Source: Torreya grandis
Lineage: Eukaryota; Streptophyta; Pinopsida; Cupressales; Taxaceae
NCBI GenBank assembly: GCA_037957365.1
Contig: JARHVA010000349.1
Coordinates: 2,709,501-2,773,500 of the forward strand
Reading direction: 5' to 3'
DNA: 64,000 nt
Position 1 is the stretch's first letter, and each line of letters starts with the position of its first letter. The position numbers and the translations under genes are program-made. Under the pieces are notes generated by a model, which worked only from the letters and a program-made list of their open reading frames with translations, had not been told where the DNA came from and did not search any database. This document shows, piece by piece, positions 21,114 through 34,100 of this stretch.

Positions 21114-22312
21114 CAAGAAATTCAAGTTAGATGATGTGTGTTCATACCCATTCAACATAGAGTATCTTCAAATACCATTTCCTCCAAGATATGAACCACC
21201 GACGTTTGATAAATACAAGGGTAAAGGAGACCCTAAGGCCTATCTATCAGAGTTCTTTGTCACTTGCCAACCCATGGCTTATAGTGATATTTACCTACTC
21301 CTTTTATTTTCCTAAAGTCTAGCAAGATAACGTTTGGAGTGATTCCTCAAATTACCAAAGAATTTTTTATCTAATTTTGATAACCTCTTAAACAAAATTA
21401 TGCAACATTTCTCCTACAATCTCAAGCATGCAATTTCATTAGTATATTTGACAAAATGCAAGTATAAAGTTGGTGAGAGTTTTACAAGCTATCTATAGAG
21501 ATGGAGAGCGCTTCTTAGTTGCTTCACCCATAACGTACTAGATAAACAATTGGCCACTGTGTTTACTAAAAATGTGCACAGTGAGATATCCTATCATCTG
21601 GAGCTTCAATGTACACATACCTTCAAATAGATCATCGACAAAGGTTTACAAAATGTAAAGGTCTTTATTGACAAAGGGATTATCAAGCTAAATTCCTCAA
21701 ACCAAAATCAAAACTAAAACCAAGGCATAGTCCCAAGTTAAAGCCCTAATCAAGTCCAAGCGCAAGTGTCAGCACCAGACCAGGCTAATAACTATGAGAA
21801 ATCCAAGAAATACAGCCATAATAATAATGTTTTTGGAAAAATAGTAATGGAATCACGTCATATCCAAATCGTACAAACACCATCTATTCAATCTACATCA
21901 TAAATGCAACTTACTCCTCATCAACAACCTATTCAACAAACATAACCTTTACAACAACCTAGACCATCTACATAAATATAAAAACTACTACCTCTGTAAA
22001 CCCCTCCTCTAAGAATAACACCCAATATTCGAGTCTTTAATGGTCTTGGCAAACCTATAAAAGTAGTGTTTTGAAAGCTAGTTGCAGCTAATATGATTTG
22101 TTGGCCAATTTTAAAGCACTATCCTGAGGGTATTCCATATCTAGACTAGTATAGAGAGCATGAGTTCTATGAATACTATCATGTTCATGAACATAATCTA
22201 TGATGTTATGTATAGATAAAACACCTCAGAGAAAATATGTTGGAAATTGGGGAGATCACATTGGATAACAGAGCATCTACATCCAATCAAAACCTAGGGA
22301 TCTACCAAAACC

Positions 22313-22440
22313 CTTTTTCACAACATAACAATAATAATCATAACAACAACAACAATAAAAGCCAAAACAATAACAACAACCATCTTGACAACAATGATAA
22401 TATCAATAACAACATAATTGAATGGGAGGAAACAAGTATA
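22313..22440 (+). repeat. AAC/AAT low-complexity tract (poly-Asn in gag frame)
   Basis: Imperfect AAC, AAT and CAT triplets encode runs of Asn with a few His, Ser and Asp inside the E1 gag C-terminus. Confidence 0.8.
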
Positions 22441-23099
22441 GAATGATTCCAACAACTAACAAACTTACCATCTAGTTGCACATGACTACAATAAAGTTGT
22501 AGGTCATATTACAAGAGGTCGCATTTCTACCATCACCATTAACCCTAGACCAAGTGCTAATAGACTAAGACCATTACCAAATAATTCCAATCAATCCACC
22601 TATGCTAGTAATCCTTCCTTGACGTAGGCCCATAACCAAGCACAATAGCAACTAGGGATTACTCGTTTAGGACTTTATACCAATAACTCGTCATTGCCCC
22701 ATGACCATAATTGAGTGCATTGGTAATTGAGACTTATCCTATCTAACCCATTTCCATCATTTTCAAGTTACAATGGTCCTATATCTAATCTCAATTGTGT
22801 AATCATAACTCGGTGGTCTAATATTACCATTTTAGGCCCACAACCTCCTCTCAACGAACCAATACAACCCACTTTATTGGCTAGGAACAATCCATATACC
22901 TCTATTAAAGAAAATTCGTATGACATCGTGGAACAACTCCAAAAGACACTTGCACATATATCTATCTTAAATTTGTTGTGTATGTCTACTATCCATAAGA
23001 ACATCCTAACAAAACTCCTAGCCCATTTCCAATTTCCCAATGACATAACCCTAGATAAATTCCAAGCTTTCGTTGGACATATAGTCCCAAGATAATAGT

Positions 23100-23590
23100 T
23101 AACCTTCGATCAAAGTGATATGTTGTCCCTTGGCCCTCTTCATAAAAATACCCTATACATTAAAGTTGTTATCACGTGGCACAAAGTCAAATGTGTCCTT
23201 ATATATAATGGATCGAGCCTGAATATTATGTTTTTGAAGCTCATCAAGCATCTCAGATATACAATGATCAATCTAAAACTAGAAATATTTACTATCAAAG
23301 GCTACGATAATGAAGAACATGAATCACAAGGCACCATAATTTTGTCAGTTATTGTTGGGCACTTAACCCATAATACACTTTGCCATGTGTTAGACCTCGA
23401 TTTATCATACAATTTGCTCTTGGATACACCTTGGATACATAAAATTCATACAATCCCTTCGAGATTGTACCAATGTATCAAGTTCTCACACTCAAGCATG
23501 GAGGTACTATCAATGGAGATTTATAGCCCTATGAACATTGAAAACATTTGGAGGTTGAGTACGAAAGTTACAACTACTAATTTGGCCTAG
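23100..23590 (+). pseudogene. E1 aspartic protease region
   Basis: An open frame of about 155 codons. It shows the retropepsin block as Y-N-G-S-S-L-N-I-M near 23,205-23,235, then L-L-L-D-T-P-W-I-H-K-I-H near 23,410-23,450, a typical downstream signature of Tat/Ogre proteases (L-G-R-P-W-I-H). The catalytic Asp of the D-x-G triad reads Tyr, so the enzyme is inactive. It would have processed the E1 polyprotein. Confidence 0.7.
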
Positions 23591-24835
23591 ATCTGGTTCT
23601 CAAAAAGAACAAAGATAAAGAAATACTTGTTGAATTGTCAGAGGCTAGTTGTATAGACCCAAATAGCCTTGACTCATCTTCACATGTCCCCTCTGAAAAT
23701 GTCTAATCATTTTACCATCTCAACCAATGGCTTAGGAGAGTATTTGAAGCATGACACATTTCACATTGCCAAGCTTCCATAACACCCCAAGTCTTATGGA
23801 AGACCTGAAGCTCAACCACCTTGTATGGAATGGAAACAAAAAGGAAAAGGTAAACTCCATAGTCCAGCTCCTATCATTTTCACACTGGCTATAAGCCAAG
23901 AAGAGGACCCACTTGCCAATGATGAATCGTAGTTGTACAATAACAAATTGGTTGATTGCTACAAAAAAGGTAAATATCCCATCCCTAGCATGATCATGGA
24001 GAACCAAGCCTATGAAGGTGGAGGCCTCAGGCCAAATCAGTAGGGTACTCTTAAGCCAATTTTTATAACTTAGTACAAAATAACTTATGGTCTTAAATCT
24101 TAACCTCTAGGGGGTGACCCCACGTATCTTGTTTGTGTTCCAACACCAATGTCTAGTGACAATGATGTTAATAATGAAGCAAAGTCTGATCATAGCATTT
24201 ATGAAGACTTTACCAATACCAACCTATTTGAATCATATATCATTTGTATCATTACCCTAGTGAGCTGACGTAACCTGCTTCCTCTTTATCACCCTCAACT
24301 TATAGTCTAAAACCAATAAGAATCCACAGTGCCTATAGATGAGTTTGAGAACCATGAGGCCTTTTGCAATTTTCTAGGCCTAAGAGACAATGTTCTATCG
24401 AGAGACCACAAACAAGGGTTCTCTATCAAATTGGATCTTGCATATATTTTATACAATGGGTAAACGCCCTTAGCTAGAAACAAAAGAATAAAACATCGAG
24501 ATCCCAAAGTGAAAACCTCTCTAAGGCATTTTTGTACCAAGGTAAAAGTAAAGAGAAAGGCCAGTCTTTTGGTGAAAACCTATTTCAGGCACCATTAGAT
24601 AGGCGTGTTCACCTTTCCTTGAATGAAGCTTAGGAGACCACCAATGATGAACTTGTTTTTAGGTCTGAGTTCAATTCAACAAAATGACATGCCTTTGATC
24701 AAATTGCCCAAGAATTTCCAATAGTATTTGTAGCATGGCCATCATTACCATTAGGTGATTCAGATTCATCTTATTGAGGATAGATTGAAGAACTAGTCTA
24801 ACCTGAGGACTTTGCATTTGTAGGCTAATTCACAT
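23591..24835 (+). pseudogene. E1 protease-to-RT linker, heavily decayed
   Basis: Only short plus-strand open pieces remain. A D-D-P-x-x-x-D-E-S stretch near 23,900 and an E-D-F-x-x-x-G-x-F near 24,810 fit an acidic polyprotein linker. Minus-strand frames here look like shadows. No other gene is seen. Confidence 0.4.
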
Positions 24836-24837
24836 CA

Positions 24838-25640
24838 TTGCCAACCATTATGAAAGATGACTCGACTCTCCTCATAGAAAATACTACAAAAGTCAACATT
24901 AGGACTCTAAACGACCCAAAATGGATCAAATTAGGCACGTCCCTCACTAAGGAGGAACATGAAGTTTTTATAGCCCTTTTGAGGGAATTTGTTAACATCT
25001 TTACTTGGGCCTATTTCGACATGCCAAGTTTGCACCTTACCTTGGTTTTACACCAGCTTGTTTTACATCTTTATGCCAAACCTGTGAAACAAAAATTGTG
25101 CAAGATGCATCCTCGTATTGTTGTATTAATAAAGAAAGAGTTAGAAAAACTCTTAGAAGTGAGATGCATCTGATTGATTGACTATTCAAAGTGGATTTTA
25201 AATGTTGTGCTTGTTAGTAAAAAGCCTGAAGGAATTAGAATCTGCATGGATTTTACAAACATTAATAAGGCCTACCCCAAGGAGAACTTTCCTCTACAAA
25301 ATATAGATGTAATAGTTGACTCCATAATAGGGTATGAAATGCTTTCACTTATGGATGGATTTTCAAGGTACAATCAGATCAAGATCACACTAGAAGACCA
25401 ACATAAAACAACATTCACCACTTGGAGAACATTTTACTATCAGGTTGTGTCATTTGGCCTTAAGAATCCTAGGGCCACATACTAAAGAGCCATGACCATC
25501 CTATTTCATGATATGATGCATGACATTATAAGACTATGTCGATGACATATTAGGTAAATCAAAGATATGTGCTAATCATCCCACTACACTATAGAAAATA
25601 TTTGAGAGGCTTCATGCATACAAGGTTAGAATCAATCTCA
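24838..25640 (+). pseudogene. E1 reverse transcriptase, decayed but with intact YVDD
   Basis: The pre-RT linker (24,838-25,173) carries L-R-E-F-V-N-I-F-T-W-A-Y-x-D-M-P. The palm follows with V-V-L-V-S-K-K-P-E-G-I-R-I-C-M-D-F-T-N-I-N near 25,210-25,265, S-L-M-D-G-F-S-R-Y-N-Q near 25,350 and T-T-F-T-T. The catalytic box Y-V-D-D is intact at 25,535-25,546. A frameshift precedes it and stops occur at 25,171 and 25,483. It would have copied element RNA into cDNA. Confidence 0.85.
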
Positions 25641-25669
25641 AGAAGTGTGTCTTTAGTGTCACTTCAGAC

Positions 25670-26340
25670 AAATTGTTAGTCTTCATCATTTATCATCGAG
25701 AAATTGAAGTTGATCTTGCCAAAGTACAAGCCATTATTGAGATGCCATCACCTTCTAATTTGAAGCAGCTCTATAGTTTACAAGACAAAATCCAATTTAT
25801 CAAATGTTTCATTTTGCATTTGGCCAACAAATGCCACCCCTTCACTCACTTACTGAAGAAGGGTGTCACATTTCTTTGGGATAAAGATTGTTAGAGAGCA
25901 TTTTAGCATCTAAAGAACTATCTTGCCAATCCACCTATTTTGCTACCACCAATGCCAGGAAAGCCATTTCTACTTTACCTATTTGCCACAAACAAAGCCT
26001 TGGGGCACTTCTAGCTCAGCATGATGATAATGGAAAAGACCATGCCATGTATTATCTAAGTCATACACTGATCACGTATGAACACAACTACATGCTAATA
26101 GAAAAATCTTATTTAGTTATGGTTTTTATAGCATAAAAGTTATGACATTACATGCTTAACAACAAGACCATAGTTATTTCCAAAGTAGATTCGCTCAAGT
26201 ATATACTATCCAAGACAACTTTACAAGGTCGCATGGCTAAATTGATCATGCTTCTAAGCGAGTTTAAGATCGATTATGTCAACCAAAAAGCTATAAAGGA
26301 ACAAGTACTTGTAGATTAGCTTGTTGAAGCTCCCCTTGCA
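25670..26340 (+). pseudogene. E1 RT thumb/connection and RNase H
   Basis: After the thumb (V-D-L-A-K-V-Q-A-I near 25,710) and an F-I-L-H-L-A-N-K-C-H-P-F block, the frame reads Y-L-F-A-T-N-K-A-L-G-A-L-L-A-Q and Y-Y-L-S-H-T-L near 25,975-26,075. It continues with Y-E-H-N-Y-M-L-I-E-K, the RNase H normally fused to RT in plant Ty3/gypsy elements. A TAG splits it at about 25,892. Confidence 0.75.
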
Positions 26341-26409
26341 AATAAAAGACCACTCATTTTTCAATTCTCGGATGAGTCCATCATAACCATCATTGAAACA
26401 CCCCCTGAG

Positions 26410-26830
26410 GAGCAACATTGGTAATTATATTTTGATGGATCATTCACATCGCTTGGATAGGGGGTAAGCCTTTATTTATCATAACACATGGGGATCTTAT
26501 CCCTAAATCATTCCATATCAACTTTCCTTGTACTAATAACATGGTAGAATAAGAAACACTTATTATAGGGCTTCATCAAGTAGTAAAATGGAATATTTAG
26601 CATCTCAAAATCTATGGTGATTCTTGGTTAATCATCAATCAGGTTACAAACCACGTTTAGACCAGATATGACAAGTTGGTGCCATACAAAGTCATGGTGG
26701 ACACTCTCAAACAACATATTGCCAACATATAGTTTGAACACATTCCTAGGCCTAGTAATATGCTAACAAAAGTCATGGCAACATCGGTTCTTATATCTAC
26801 CACACAAATAAGGCAAAAGAATATCAATTT
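26410..26830 (+). pseudogene. E1 second (Tat-type) RNase H, decayed
   Basis: The frame begins L-Y-F-D-G-S-F-T-S-L-G (26,423-26,460), the first catalytic block of the extra RNase H of Tat/Ogre elements. It then breaks into several frames with many stops. It lies between RT-RNase H and integrase, the usual place. Confidence 0.6.
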
Positions 26831-26848
26831 CTTGTTGAAATTATTTTA

Positions 26849-27106
26849 GTGCATATTCATGAACCTTCAACCATCCCAATGATACATGATATTATTGGGC
26901 CTAGCTCTATTTGGTACTCAGAACTTTATAATTACCTTCATGATCACATCATGCCACCTGACCTATCACATAAACAACTTAAGGCCTTTACACATCAAGC
27001 CTCTCGCTATACCCTACTTAGCCCAACCCTTTACTATTGTAGCTTTGATGGAAATTTGCTTCATTTTTTAAATTTGATAGAAGCAACATTAGCATTATGA
27101 GAAGTT
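26849..27106 (+). pseudogene. E1 integrase N-terminal segment
   Basis: An open block of about 83 codons with W-Y-S-E-L-Y-N-Y-L and Q-A-S-R-Y-T-L-L-S-P-T-L-Y-Y, the segment before the H2C2 zinc finger. A TGA follows near 27,100, just at the start of the triplicated module. Confidence 0.65.
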
Positions 27107-28450
27107 CATGAAGGAGTATATGGAGCCCATACTAGTAAAATCATCCTAGCCAAAAATCTCCTACGTACCAATTACTATTGGCCAACTATGGAAGCAGATG
27201 CAATTACTTATGTCAAAAGGTGTGATAAATGTCAAAGGCATGCTAATCTGATTCATGCCCTAGCCAAAACACTCAAACTGATGCTTACATCATGTTCATT
27301 TACAAAATGGGGACTCAATCTCACTAGGAAGATTAACCCAGCCTCATCTAATGGCCATAAACACATCCTTATTGCTACTAAATAATTACTAAGTGGGTTG
27401 AAGTTATACCCCTCACTTACGTGACTAGAAAAAAAAATTCTAAGTTTGTATTCAATCATCTAATCTATCACCATGGTATTCCATCCGATATTATATCTGA
27501 TAATGGCATATTATTTAAAAACAAGGATGTTAAAATGCTTTATGTTGAACACAATATTACCCAACATTTTTCTACCATACCCATAAGGTAATGAACAAGA
27601 AGAGGTATACAATAAAATCATTGCCAACATCCTTAAAAATATTTTCAATGATGCTGACCATGATTTACACCTCCAAATCTTTTGTGTCCTTTGGGCATAT
27701 CACACTAATTACAACACTCCAATAGGAGCTACTCCATATTCCCTAGTCCATGGCATTGAAGTTATTCTTCCCATTGAGGTCAAGTTACCTTCTATGTGTA
27801 TCTCATTGAAACATGTCTTGGATGATGAAGATTACAGAGTAGCTCACCTATAAGAGCTAAAATTACTTGATGAAAAATGCATGGCCATTGTCAACAACCT
27901 TCAAACATACCAAAAAAAACTTTGTGGGCAGTTTAATCGGTGGGTCAAACATAGAGAGTTCAAGCTTGGTGATATTGTTCTCAAAGAAAACCAAAATAAC
28001 ATCACAACCAATAAGAAGAATAAATGTAAGTTCAATCCCAATTAGTTAGTCTCATATGTCATTTAACTAATTATGGCTCTGGAACATACAACCTCATTAC
28101 ACTAAATGGAGATGAACTTGATGAGTCGATGAACATAATATACCTCAAGCATTATTTTGCTTGAGAGACCTGAAATATTATCTATGAGACACATTTTTGT
28201 TGTACCATAATATCATTACCTTCTTTGTATAATATTATATACCATTCTACTATACCTTCCCTAATAGACCAAAGTTGTTTTTACCCTCCCTCCTATTGCG
28301 GCATAGAATTTCACCCTCGTGGGATATTTTTTCAGGCTCTCTCACTCCCAACTACAATATTAAAGCAACCTCATGCTCTGGGTATCCCGTAGTGAGGTTG
28401 AACCTCTGGAGAAGGCCGACTTCCTCTTGGTAGATCACCTAAACTACTAT
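27107..28450 (+). repeat. 1.34-kb integrase/3' module, unit 1
   Basis: First of three tandem copies. It starts CATGAAGGAGTATATGG. It encodes the H2C2 finger (C-D-K-C-Q near 27,220), the integrase core, and an R-E-F-K-L-G-D-I-V-L C-terminus near 27,955, then 300 bp of non-coding DNA ending AACTACTAT. The first core Asp reads Asn here (W-G-L-N-L near 27,310). It differs from units 2 and 3 at many sites. Confidence 0.9.
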
Positions 28451-29790
28451 CATGAAGGAGTATATGGAACCCATACTAGTAAAGTCCTCCTAGCCAAAAA
28501 TCTCCTACGTACCAATTAATATTGGCCAACTATGGAAGTAGATGCAATTACTTATGTCAAAAGGTGTGATAAATGTCAAAGGCATGCTAATATGATTCAT
28601 GCCTTGGCCAAAACACTCAAACTGATGCTTACATCATAGTCATTTACAACATGGGGACTCGATCTCAATAGGAAGATTAACCCAGCCTCATCTGATGGCC
28701 ATAAACACATCCTTACTGCTAATGAGTAATTACTAAGTGGGTTGAAGCTATAACCCATACATGACTATTATAAAAATTTCTAAGTTTGTCTTCAATCATC
28801 TCATCTATCACCATGGTATCCCATCTGACATTATATCTGATAATGGCAAATTATTTAAAAACAAGGATGTTAAAATGCTTTATGTTGATTATAATAATAC
28901 CCAACATTTTTCTACCATACCCATAAGGTAATGGCCAAGAAGAGGTATACAATAAAATCACTGCCAACATCCTTAAAAATATTGTCAATGATGTTGACCA
29001 TGATTGACACCTTCAAATATTTTGTGCCCTCTGGGCATATCACACTAATTACAACACTCCAATAGGAGCCACTCCATATTACCTAGTCCATGGCATTGAA
29101 GTTATTCTTCCCATCGAGGTCAAGTTACCTTCTATGTGTATCTCATTGAAACATATCTTGGATGATGAAGATTACAGAGTAGCTCACCTATAAGAGCTAA
29201 AATTACTTGATGAAAAATGCATGGCCATTGTCAACAACCTTCACACATACCAAAACAAACTTTGTGGGTAGTCTAATCGGTGGGTCAAACATAGAGAGTT
29301 CAAGCTTGGTGATATTGTTTTCAAAGAAAACCAAAAGAACATCACAACCAATAAAAAGAAGAAATGCAAGTTCAATCCCAATTAGTTAGTCCCATATGTC
29401 ATTTAACCAATTATGGCTCTCGAACATACAACCTCATTACACTAAATGGAGATGAACTTGATGAGTCGATGAACATAATATACCTCAAGCATTATTTTGC
29501 TTGAGATACCTGAAATATTATCTATGAGACACATTTTTGTTGTACCATAATATCATTACCTTCTTTGTATAATACTATATACCATTCTACTATACCTTCC
29601 CTAATAGACCAAAGTTATTTCTACCCTCCCTCCTATTGCGGCATAGAATTTCACCCTCGTGGGATATTTTTTCAGGCTCTCTCACTCCCAACTAAAATAT
29701 TAAAGCAACCTCATGCTCTGGGTATCCCGTAGTGAGGTTGAACCTCTGGAGAAGGCCGACTTCCTCTTGGTAGATCACCTAAACTACTAT
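28451..29790 (+). repeat. 1.34-kb integrase/3' module, unit 2
   Basis: 1,340 bp, nearly identical to unit 3. They share changes absent from unit 1, such as the stop in the N-x-Y-W-P block, T-T-W-G-L-D-L with the catalytic Asp kept, and G-N-G-Q-E-E with the catalytic Glu context intact. Several frames and stops prevent one full ORF. Confidence 0.9.
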
Positions 29791-31129
29791 CATGAAGGAG
29801 TATATGGAACCCATACTAGTAAAGTCATCCTAGCCAAAAATCTCCTACGTACCAATTAATATTGGCCAACTATGGAAGTAGATGCAATTACTTATGTCAA
29901 AAGGTGTGATAAATGTCAAAGGCATGCTAATCTGATTCATGCCCTGGCCAAAACACTCAAACTGATGCTTACATCATAGTCATTTACAACATGGGGACTC
30001 GATCTCACTAGGAAGATTAACCCAGCCTCATCTGATGGCCATAAACACATCCTTACTGCTAACGAGTAATTACTAAGTGGGTTGAAGCTATAACCCATAC
30101 ATGACTATAAAACAAATTTCTAAGTTTGTCTTCAATCATCTCATCTATCACCATGGTATCCCATCTAACATTATATCTGATAATGGCAAATTATTTAAAA
30201 ACAAGGATGTTAAAATGCTTTATGTTGATTATAATAATACCCAACATTTTTCTACCATACCCATAAGGTAATGGCCAAGAAGAGGTATACAATAAAATCA
30301 TTGCCAACATCCTTAAAAATATTGTCAATGATGTTGACCATGATTGACACCTTCAAATATTTTGTGCCCTCTGGGCATATCACACTAATTACAACACTCC
30401 AATAGGAGCCACTCCATATTCCCTAGTCCATGGCATTGAAGCTATTCTTCCCATCGAGGTCAAGTTACCTTCTATGTGTATCTCATTGAAACATATCTTG
30501 GATGATGAAGATTACAGAGTAGCTCACCTATAAGAGCTAAAATTACTTGATGAAAAATGCATGGCCATTGTCAACAACCTTCACACATACCAAAACAAAC
30601 TTTGTGGGTAGTCTAATCGGTGGGTCAAACATAGAGAGTTCAAGCTTGGTGATATTGTTCTCAAAGAAAACCAAAAGAACATCACAACCAATAAAAAGAA
30701 GAAATGCAAGTTCAATCCCAATTAGTTAGTCCCATATGTCATTTAACCAATTATGGCTCTCGAACATACAACCTCATTACACTAAATGGAGATGAACTTG
30801 ATGAGTCGATTAACATAATATACCTCAAGCATTATTTTTCTTGAGAGACCTGAAATATTGTCTATGAGACACATTTTTGTTGTACCATAATATCATTACC
30901 TTCTTTGTATAATACTATATACCATTCTACCATACCTCCCTAATAGACCAAAGTTGTTTCTACCCTCCCTCCTATTGCGGCATAGAATTTCACCCTTGTG
31001 GGATATTTTTTTAGGCTCTCTCACTCCCAACTACAATATTGGAGCAACCTCATGCTGTGGGTATCCCGTAGTGAGGTTAAACCTCTGGAGAAGGCCGACT
31101 TCCTCTTGGTAGATCACCTAAACTACTAT
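29791..31129 (+). repeat. 1.34-kb integrase/3' module, unit 3
   Basis: 1,339 bp, ending at AACTACTAT (31,129), 21 bp before the polypurine tract. It begins abruptly with the same CATGAAGGAG as units 1 and 2. Its similarity to unit 2 indicates a more recent second duplication. Confidence 0.9.
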
Positions 31130-31150
31130 TTATGCTTGGAAAAGGGATAT

Positions 31151-31158
31151 AAAGGGGG
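31151..31158 (+). other. Candidate E1 polypurine tract
   Basis: AAAGGGGG is followed at once by TGTAAGATG, the layout of a polypurine tract plus LTR start. No matching 5' LTR was found, so this could be coincidence. Confidence 0.4.
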
Positions 31159-34100
31159 TGTAAGATGAATAATAACACTAAAAGGGTGATACACCAAATT
31201 GATTAACACTCACATATGCTTGAAATCAACACTAATTTAGCATAAGATAATTCTTGCTCACACAACCTCACAAACTAGCTGATTTGCATAAGTATTTATT
31301 AAACTAGGCTCATCAAACAATACATGAAGCAAAGAGGAATTCTAAAATTCATACCAAGCATCCATTAATGGTGAAAATAGCTCAAGTTTAGACCTTTAAC
31401 TAGTGAAAACACCTAAAAAGAGGCAAGAGAGAAGGAAAATGGACGTGGAAGAATGCTTCTTCACAATGCCATCATGCACAAGCTTGTTAAACATAGGTTA
31501 GAGGTAAGAGATGGGTAAAATTTGATCTTTATTACTTCAAAAAGTATTTCTTACAAATTTTGATAGGGTTTTTCCATGTCAAATAATAATATCTTACAAA
31601 AATGGGGGAGAAATGGGAGATATAGGAGAAAAGGGGAAGAGAGAGACAAGAAACAAGTAAACAAAATAACATAAATGAGACACAACCACCCTCCATGGAT
31701 TCTCAAAAATATTTGGGCTAATTAGAACTAATCCTTCCTCAATAAATTAACCTTCGTTAGCCCAAATAATCTTCAAGCCCTCTCATTAGCTTAGAAACAC
31801 ACTAGAAGACAAGAACTTGTTGCAGATGATGATGTCATGATCCACTAAAATGGAAAAGTATCCAAGGACTTTGAAAACTAAATGAATGTTCCACTTGCCT
31901 TTCTCAACCTCCAAACTCTCCTCATGTACTTCTACGCCCCCCTCCACTTGCTCTTCTAGAAGGTGCTTGACAAAAGTCAGTTGACTTGGCATAAGATGCT
32001 TAATTCACCATGGAGGTTAAGTTTTAAAGTTTGATTTTTTAGGCTATCTTTTATTTTCAACTTGACTTTCCTCCTCCAACATGCAATAAACTCCATGAAA
32101 CCTACAATTCTCATGGACCCCATTGATGGAGGTCATAAACTTGAGCCACCCTCAACCAACTACCCTGAAAACTACTCCCAAGGACATTTGGCACCCTAAA
32201 GACCACTTCTGGACTTGTAGAAGACTTCAAAACATCTCCAGCATGCATAAGAGGAAGAAAATGAAGATTTGGAAAACCTTCAAGACCTGCAACAATGGTG
32301 AAAATCACAATTAAACCTGCAATAATCCACAAAATGTCAAAAAACTAGGTTTTTTGACCCTTTAGCTTAGCAAGGCACTATAAAAACCCTTGTGAAGAGA
32401 TCCAGGTGCCATATAAAGATGTTTTAGGGCCCATTAGACCTCCTCTATGGCTTTTGATCATTTTTCTCTTTGAATATATACATTTTTGAGAATTTTGAGC
32501 CTCCTAAGGACCCAAATGTACCATATTCTTTTTCAAAATAGGCTGGTCAAGATTTTCAGGGATTCATATACACATTCTAGGTGGTTTTCAAGCCATTCTA
32601 TGCCATTTTATGGACCTATGAGTCCAAAAACTCAAAATTGGTCCAAAAAGCTCCTTTGCAAGTTCAAACAAGCCCACCTTCAAGATAATTGTTTGTATAA
32701 TGTGGACCTCTATTACACCACTTATTACCATGTATATTTATTCCACATACCCCTACAATATCCATGAAAATATTTAGATCCCATGCGAAAGGTATGAAAA
32801 GATACACATGTAAAGATGATTGCCTGCAGGGTTTGCAAGCATTCTAGACATGCTTACACTCTTAATGATTGTTCATAAAACTCAAGCACTTGACCAACCT
32901 TAATATATAATTAATTTCAAGTACATATACTCAAAACATACTAGAATAACTTTTCCCAACTCTTCATGGTATGAAAAAAAGGAGCATCTGAAGAAGGGCT
33001 AAAACTAGGTGTCTTAGGCCTAAAAAGCTCAAATTTCTTTAAAAGACCAATTTGACCTTTCCACTTATCTTATTTTCTTTAAAACATCTTAGTGACACCT
33101 TAAACACCTCATAAAACCTTTCCAAAATATCAAAAACTAACTTTGCCTATTATGCCTTTGAGATTGCCTATGGAGTTTTGAGCTTGCTTGTAGGGTTTGC
33201 ATGAAGTTTGGAGTGTGAACACTCTTTAAATGTGGTTAATAGGATTATAAGAATATTTACCTAATATTATTTTATTTTAAAATATTTACCCAAGATTGTA
33301 ACCCATAACCACACCTTAAAACTCCAAAAAGTATGATTGCACCAATAGTGACCATTATGAGACAAAAAGGGGACTGTGTATAAACAGTGGGATCTTCCAC
33401 TAATCACATGACCTTCCCAAGATTATGGATAGGTATAATATATCATTAATACCAATCATACCAATTTTCAAATCTTTTTATGTGTACTTTGTCTTGTAGA
33501 CCCTTTTTACCAAAGTTTACCTTGAGCTGCTTGCCTGCTTCCTTCATGCATAAACTTGTCTTTCTTCAAACTTTTGCATGAAACCCCTAAATATTAACAC
33601 TTATATAGGACAATATAGTTTTAAAACATCATATTATATGGTTTCAATACCTCTCTAAGACCTAAACTCCTTCTTGGCATCCATAACTAACAAAACTTCA
33701 TTTGGTCTCCAATGGTTGACTTCTTGACTGTAAGGGGACTATGTATAAAATAATAAGCACTTACACTTTTTTTAGGACTTTGAGTATGTAATTTTATTTT
33801 TTTTGGGTCATGGATGCCATTCCTACCAAATTTTGTGATTTGAATCAACTTGTAGATGCCCCAAAATGGCCAATTCCTCCAAGGCATGCTCTAATGTTGA
33901 CCGTGATTTGACATAGGGTTGATTATACTAAAATAGTTAATAGTTCCCATTGTAAAAAAACCTCAAAAATATTTTTAATGGGTATATCAGGTCATAATTA
34001 GCCCTTTACAAAATTTTATGATTGGATCCTACATATTTTGGCCTGTAGGCCCGTTGTGGCAAAACTAATGACACATATCTACTTGGTCAAATTTTACAAC

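Larger units (their letters stand above)
21109..22720 (+). pseudogene. E1 gag, C-terminal part
   Basis: Directly after E2 the frame resumes with the capsid start: F-P-P-R-Y-E-P-P-T-F-D-K-Y-K-G-K-G-D-P (21,180-21,230), the standard plant Tat/Ogre-type Gag block. It is followed by a decayed core (S-F-T-S-Y near 21,480) and a Pro/Gln-rich segment to about 22,250. It ends in an Asn-rich tract. The exact in-frame continuation across E2 is the main evidence that 8,762-10,547 and this part are one gene. Stops and shifts are common after 21,310. Confidence 0.75.
8762..31158 (+). mobile_element. Old Tat-like Ty3/gypsy LTR retrotransposon E1, interrupted by E2
   Basis: Plus-strand gag, protease, RT, RNase H, second RNase H-like domain and integrase appear in that order. 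The last two pol positions and the dual RNase H are the pattern of the plant Tat/Ogre group. E1 is split at 10,547/21,109 by E2. Its integrase and 3' end are tandemly triplicated (27,107-31,129). A polypurine tract followed by TG at 31,151-31,160 is one candidate for the 3' LTR start. The alternative is that E1 continues through the hairpin-rich tract to the polypurine-like tract at 54,886. The 5' LTR was not located. Frequent stops and frameshifts show it is long dead. Confidence 0.7.
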
